Part shown: positions 63,042 through 64,000 of the stretch, one piece after another
Layout: each line of letters starts with the position of its first letter
Numbering within the stretch: the stretch's first letter is position 1
Assembly (NCBI GenBank): GCA_943789485.1
Contig: CALSUH010000007.1
Location: forward strand, 248,001-312,000
Source of the DNA: an uncultured Pseudomonadales bacterium
GTDB taxonomy: Bacteria; Pseudomonadota; Gammaproteobacteria; Pseudomonadales; Pseudohongiellaceae
Reading direction: 5' to 3'
Length of the DNA: 64,000 nt
The notes under the pieces: generated by a model
The model's database searches: none
The model's input: the letters and a program-made list of their open reading frames with translations, nothing else
Told to the model about the DNA's origin: nothing
Translations under genes and position numbers: made by a program

Positions 63042-64000
63042 ATGAAGAAGCTATTCCTTTGTGCGCTAGCCTTGTCACTGGGAGCCGCCCTGAGCGCCTC
63101 TCTTGTCGCTGATACAACCCTCTACATGAACGTCAATGGCTACACGCTCAACGCGAACCGCGAGCTACAGCAGTTTAACGCCATACAGTTTACTGATGAC
63201 CGTGTTGATCGTGTTTTCGCACAAGGCGAAGAGTTACCAGAACAGACAGACCTGCTTATCGACGGCGATGGTCAGACGCTAATACCCGGGTTAATCGATG
63301 CGCACGGGCACATTCTAAGTTATGGCCTAAGTCTGTTGCGAGTTGATTTGGTGGGTACCGAGACAGAGCAAGCTGCAGTGCAGCGCGTCGTAGACTTCGC
63401 CCAGAATAGCGAACAGCTCGAATGGATTCAGGGGAGGGGGTGGAATCAAGTGTTGTGGGATAGTAACGAGTTCCCATCGGCATTGAGCTTGGACGCGGCC
63501 CTGTCAGACAAACCGGTTTGGCTCAGCCGTGTCGACGGTCACGCGGGATGGGCAAACAGCACGGCTATGCAACTAGCCGGAGTCGACCGTCGAAGTGAAG
63601 ACCCAGACGGCGGTCAAATAATTCGTGACGAGGACGGAAACCCAACCGGCGTATTTATCGACAATGCTATGGCTCTTATTCGATCACAGATTCCAGCAAT
63701 CAGTAGGGAAGAACAAAAATTCGCTCTGCGCACAGCGATGCTCGAATTGGCAAAACAGGGCTTGACCAGCGTTCACGATGCCGGCGCAGGAAGCGATACA
63801 ATAGAAGCTTACAAGCAGTTGCTAGACGATGGTCCTCTCCCCATCCGCGTCAACGTAATGTTATCCGCGGGAGACAGTTCCTATGAGCAGCGCCTCGATG
63901 AGGGACACTACCGCAGCGCAGATGATACGCTGACCATGAACAGCATAAAAATCGCCGCCGATGGAGCATTGGGTAGCCGTGGTGCTGCTATGATAGACGA
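63042..64000 (+). CDS. Exported amidohydrolase (YtcJ-like, amidohydrolase 3 family), truncated by the window edge
   Basis: An open frame from the ATG at 63042 runs to the right edge without a stop (319 residues visible). It has a signal peptide (MKKLFLCALALSLGAALSASLVA). Family motifs are seen: TLIPGLIDAHGHI (metal-site His), RGWNQVLWD, VDGHAGWANSTAM, TGVFIDNAM and the end region IKIAADGALGSRGAAM. YtcJ-type enzymes hydrolyse amides or imides, with unknown natural substrates. Its place next to PHM/PAL-like genes invites a role in amide turnover, but that is speculative. Confidence 0.85.
   Translation, partial: MKKLFLCALALSLGAALSASLVADTTLYMNVNGYTLNANRELQQFNAIQFTDDRVDRVFAQGEELPEQTDLLIDGDGQTLIPGLIDAHGHILSYGLSLLRVDLVGTETEQAAVQRVVDFAQNSEQLEWIQGRGWNQVLWDSNEFPSALSLDAALSDKPVWLSRVDGHAGWANSTAMQLAGVDRRSEDPDGGQIIRDEDGNPTGVFIDNAMALIRSQIPAISREEQKFALRTAMLELAKQGLTSVHDAGAGSDTIEAYKQLLDDGPLPIRVNVMLSAGDSSYEQRLDEGHYRSADDTLTMNSIKIAADGALGSRGAAMID

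Overview
The window looks like the chromosome of a marine-type gammaproteobacterium. The evidence is the contiguous gene order tRNA-Tyr/Gly/Thr - tuf - tRNA-Trp - secE - nusG - rplKAJL - rpoBC - rpsLG - fusA - tuf - S10/spc/alpha operons, the birA-coaX-SPOR block just upstream, an MSHA-type pilus locus, and moderate GC. The exact genus cannot be told from sequence alone. Nearly all genes are on the minus strand up to about 57.4 kb.

Region 1 (1-10.8 kb): an MSHA-like type IV pilus/secretion assembly operon read right to left: mshM ATPase, SPOR-like segment, mshL secretin, mshN TPR protein, mshE ATPase with a c-di-GMP-type N-terminus, mshG platform protein, then PilM/N-, PilO- and PilP-like proteins. 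The pilins lie outside the window. Several of these genes carry one-base homopolymer indels. Region 2 (10.9-14.1 kb): a glutathione transferase, an EamA transporter and an alanine-glyoxylate-type aminotransferase.

Region 3 (14.2-49.8 kb): one very large block of translation and transcription genes, about 35 ribosomal proteins, rpoA/B/C, secY/secE, nusG, fusA, two near-identical tuf genes and four tRNAs. Good sigma70 promoters are visible for the S10 operon, the str operon and the tRNA-tuf operon. Two 73-74 bp palindromes with the same GGGGTCAGAGTAAAA ends (REP/RAYT-type) are inserted between rpsM and rpsK and between nusG and rplK. rpoC (two), tuf copy 1 and cstA also have one-base frameshifts, which for essential genes points to sequencing error rather than decay. 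birA, coaX and a SPOR protein precede the tRNAs.

Region 4 (50-64 kb) is accessory: a CstA-type transporter (one frameshift), then a distinctive set of exported redox proteins. Three paralogues (567, 588 and 581 aa) each fuse a degenerate redoxin domain, a CXXCH c-type heme segment and a copper type II (PHM-like) monooxygenase with all expected ligands. Between them lie a HupE/UreJ-like membrane protein and a six-bladed propeller protein that keeps every active-site residue of peptidyl-alpha-hydroxyglycine alpha-amidating lyase (PAL). Together these are the two half-reactions of peptide C-terminal amidation (PHM plus PAL) as separate bacterial proteins, and this is the most interesting feature of the window. 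The same stretch has a 77-bp tandem repeat, a small unknown exported protein, a DNA/RNA non-specific nuclease homologue with its catalytic DRGH motif lost, and, at the right edge, a truncated YtcJ-like amidohydrolase.
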